Under the pieces are notes generated by a model that made no database searches, was not told the origin of the DNA, and worked only from the letters and a program-made list of their open reading frames with translations. Of a stretch of 64,000 bases of DNA, positions 63,638 through 64,000 are shown one piece after another. This DNA is from an uncultured Pseudomonadota bacterium (GTDB lineage Bacteria; Pseudomonadota; Gammaproteobacteria; Steroidobacterales; Steroidobacteraceae). Location of the stretch: assembly GCA_946479515.1 (NCBI GenBank), contig CAMLGF010000006.1, forward strand, positions 36,011 through 100,010. Reading direction: 5' to 3'. Position 1 is the stretch's first letter. Each line of letters opens with the position of its first letter. A program made the translations under genes and the position numbers.

Positions 63638-64000
63638 CCCCGTGCGGGTCCGGCCCGCCCGCCTATGAAGATGTCTGGATCTGCACCAACCCGCGCGGCC
63701 ACCTGCGGGCCACCGGCCGGGACGCGCGCTTCCCCGTACGGGGCAGGGCCCTGCTGCAGTTCCGTGGCAAGTCCGGCGCGCGCCATGAAGTGCGGCTCGA
63801 CGATGCGCGGCTCGCCGGCCTGGTCCGGCGCTGCCAGGAACTGCCCGGCCACGCCTTGTTCCAGCACCTCGATTCCGAAGGCCATCGCCACGCCATCGAC
63901 TCGGGACAGGTGAACGACTATCTACGCGAGTGAATGGGCGGCAACTTCACTGCCAAGGGCTTCCGGACCTGGCACGCCACGCTGCATGCGGTCGAGTTGC
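63634..64000 (+). pseudogene. Degraded DNA topoisomerase IB gene
   Basis: From a GTG at 63634 the frame reads PPAYEDVWICTNPRGHLRATGRDAR and then, directly, RGRALLQFRGKSGARHEVRLDD and RRCQELPGHALFQHLDS. These are two separated blocks of bacterial (poxvirus-like) topoisomerase IB; a stretch of roughly 80-100 residues that lies between them in the family is absent. The reading frame stops at TGA (63931-63933) after NDYLRE, yet the same frame continues MGGNFTAKGFRTWHA, the next family block with the FTAKxFRTW motif. So there is an internal in-frame deletion and a nonsense codon, plus loss of most of the usual N-terminus. It runs off the window end. It is out-numbered by intact genes, hence a decayed copy. 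Confidence 0.82.

Overview
The window is a stretch of GC-rich, densely packed bacterial chromosome. The gene set points to a free-living aerobic gammaproteobacterium: greB, ttcA, an uroporphyrin-free set of ordinary housekeeping genes, large TonB-dependent receptors (TBDRs), an RND efflux pair, class I fumarase, NDH-2 and a biosynthetic SpeA. The protein style resembles Xanthomonadales/Nevskiales (Steroidobacter-like) relatives, but that placement is inference from protein resemblance only. I saw no rRNA, tRNA, CRISPR array, prophage or insertion sequence.

Layout. 0-6 kb (minus strand): the start of a rhomboid protease, an L,D-transpeptidase lipoprotein, a lemA/TPM/TPM trio and an M13 metallopeptidase lipoprotein. 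6-14.5 kb: greB; an ArsR-regulated fatty acid desaturase divergent from a DUF4166 gene; polyamine genes (homospermidine synthase and arginine decarboxylase) flanking a GST and a rhodanese; an RRM RNA-binding protein with a long leader and a clear terminator. 14.6-23 kb: UvrD-like helicase, Nudix ADP-ribose pyrophosphatase, three uncharacterised genes, a HAD phosphatase, a second GST and an S9 peptidase. 22.9-25.4 kb: a minus-strand operon of a HEXXH metallopeptidase, an ATP-grasp ligase and a small lipoprotein. 25.5-30.2 kb: a start/stop-overlapped operon of M32 carboxypeptidase, CREST-family membrane hydrolase, ttcA and a tyrosine-phosphatase/ADP-ribosylglycohydrolase fusion. 30.4-37 kb: RND pump and adaptor, an Ada-type protein without its N-terminal domain, and a beta-lactamase-fold protein that seems to have lost its catalytic serine and lysine. 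37-43.7 kb: glgA and glgC (converging on two small genes), a DUF192 pair and an OmpA-family protein with calcium-binding repeats.

43.7-59.7 kb is the most unusual region. Two TBDR genes bracket a cluster of candidate protein-modifying enzymes (TPR-sulfotransferase, 2OG-Fe(II) oxygenase, TPR-Asp/Asn hydroxylase) and a block in which three small exported proteins sharing an LDNGQVW core alternate with two 341-residue paralogous periplasmic aspartic proteases. A soluble four-PAS histidine kinase lies divergent from the second TBDR. I propose, as inference only, that this block handles uptake, modification or proteolysis of a peptide- or protein-like ligand at the cell envelope.

59.8-64 kb: fumarase, NDH-2, a ParB-domain protein overlapping ndh, and a decayed topoisomerase IB gene with an internal deletion and an in-frame stop, running off the end of the window.
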